DNA of 64,000 bases from assembly GCF_001625595.1 (NCBI RefSeq), contig NZ_AUXT01000024.1, positions 46,987 through 110,986 on the forward strand, given 5' to 3'. Below, piece by piece: positions 63,112 through 64,000 of this stretch (positions are counted from its first letter, which is position 1; each line of letters opens with the position of its first letter). Made by a program: the position numbers and the translations under genes. The DNA is from Pseudoalteromonas luteoviolacea NCIMB 1942 (GTDB taxonomy: Bacteria; Pseudomonadota; Gammaproteobacteria; Enterobacterales; Alteromonadaceae). The notes beneath the pieces are model-generated. The model worked only from the letters and a program-made list of their open reading frames with translations. It made no database searches and had not been told where the DNA came from.

Positions 63112-64000
63112 GATGAATGCTGAAGAGTTTTCCATTTTAAAACAAGTTGTTATTGATTTATCTCCAAAGCAGAAAAAGCAACTTGAAAATATCCTTAACA
63201 AACCCGACGACATTTCATGTATCACAAAAATACTCGATGCCAATGTCAATAAATGTCCATATTGCCAAGGTGAGAAGCTTTATAAATGGGGAACCAGCGG
63301 CAGTAGACAGCGATATCGTTGTAAATCTTGTGAACGAACATTTAATGGCCTCACCGGAACGGAACTAAACGGATTACACCACCAAGACAAATGGGATCAT
63401 TACATTGAAACCATGATTGATGGCCAGTTTTTGCGTCAAGCAGCGCATGAATGCGGTATAGCGCTTAGTACGTCATTCAGATGGCGTCATAAAATGCTTA
63501 AATTGACTGAAAACCTGACAGACCAGCGCTTGGATGGCATTGTTGAGATTGATGAAACACAGTTTAATTTATCAGAAAAAGGCTGTCGTAGCTTGAATCG
63601 TGAACCTAGGAAACGCGGTACAGACAAAGCAGAGCAAAAGATAAAGGTTGTTGTTGCAAAGGATAGAAGTGGGCATATTTTCGATAAAGTTATGACACAC
63701 TTTAAGTTAGATGAGCTAAAACCCGCGTTATTACCAAGGTTAGAGCCAGACATCGTGCTGTGTAGCGATGGGCATCTTAACTATTACTGGTTGGCAGAAA
63801 AGGAAAAAATCAAGCATGTTGTTTTAAATGGGTGTGACAATGAACGGGTAAAAGATGAGGTTTTTCATATACAAAATGTGAATAGCTACCATGGAAGATT
63901 GAAAAGTTGGGTATCACGTTTTCGTGGTGTCGCGACAAAGAACCTGCACAAGTATATAGGTTGGATGCGGTGGTTTGAACGTAAGCGTATAGCAAAGTGC
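63112..64000 (+). CDS. IS1595-family transposase, 3' end cut by window edge
   Basis: Open for 296 codons from ATG 63112 to the window edge. The N-terminal zinc-binding segment KCPYCQGEKLYKWGTSGSRQ continues RYRCKSCERTFNGLTGT, then helix-turn-helix LRQAAHECGIALSTSFRWRH and the catalytic core with EIDETQFNLSEKGCR, LCSDGHLNYYW and NVNSYHGRLKSWVSRFRGVA. These fit IS1595-type (ISPna2-like) transposases. Terminal inverted repeats could not be defined because the right end is absent. No internal stop, so it may be active. Confidence 0.9.

Noticed and set aside
1..64000. CRISPR arrays, tRNA or rRNA genes
   Set aside because: No regularly spaced repeats, cloverleaf with a GGTTCGA-type T-loop, or rRNA signature was found.

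Overview
The window looks like a chromosomal segment of a marine gammaproteobacterium close to Pseudoalteromonas. The base composition is AT-rich, TCA genes are arranged sdhCDAB-sucAB-sucCD with gltA divergent, and there are a TonB receptor and a PKD-bearing thermolysin-like protease. The contractile injection locus most resembles the MAC (metamorphosis-associated contractile structure) loci known from P. luteoviolacea. This assignment is inference from gene content; no database was searched.

Bases 1-4.9 kb (minus strand) hold the structural end of an extracellular contractile injection system (eCIS): sheath, two tube proteins, a DUF5908-like small protein, a LysM hub protein and a VgrG-like spike that runs off the left edge. 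The sheath gene is preceded by an unusually structured leader. Bases 5.2-14.5 kb hold an envelope-directed block that is not obviously part of the particle: a trypsin-like protease broken at an A10 tract, a membrane protein, a beta-barrel-like protein, a lipoprotein, an orphan 136-residue protein, an RpfF-like crotonase lacking both catalytic glutamates, a divergent FecR-domain protein, a secreted protein and a lipoprotein pseudogene with one in-frame stop. Bases 15-32.8 kb (minus strand) are the second eCIS operon. In transcription order it encodes a NusG/RfaH-like antiterminator, a lysozyme, an AAA+ ATPase, a DUF4255 cap protein, two large fibre or structural proteins, three small fibre-module proteins, a 755-residue TPR/acetyltransferase protein and three likely cargo proteins. 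The cargo candidates are a 388-residue protein, a glycosyltransferase-like protein and a 942-residue protein resembling Mif1 in size and position. The operon ends in a terminator at 14.73 kb.

Bases 33-39.5 kb hold an ECF-type sigma factor, a stand-alone condensation/acyltransferase-like protein, a protein with an internal duplication, a TPR protein with a degenerate GGDEF domain, and a membrane protein. A decayed IS50-type element (39.8-41.0 kb) sits inside what was the sucD transcription terminator. Bases 41-52.6 kb are the core TCA block. Bases 52.7-62.9 kb carry acylphosphatase, a TonB receptor, a small secreted protein, exonuclease III, a membrane protein, rRNA methyltransferase RlmA and a large M4 protease. 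An IS1595-like transposase runs off the right edge.

The most promising material lies in the eCIS: a self-contained antiterminator with an ops-like leader site, a structured sheath leader, a peptide motif shared by the N-termini of two cargo candidates, and a glycosyltransferase-like cargo candidate.
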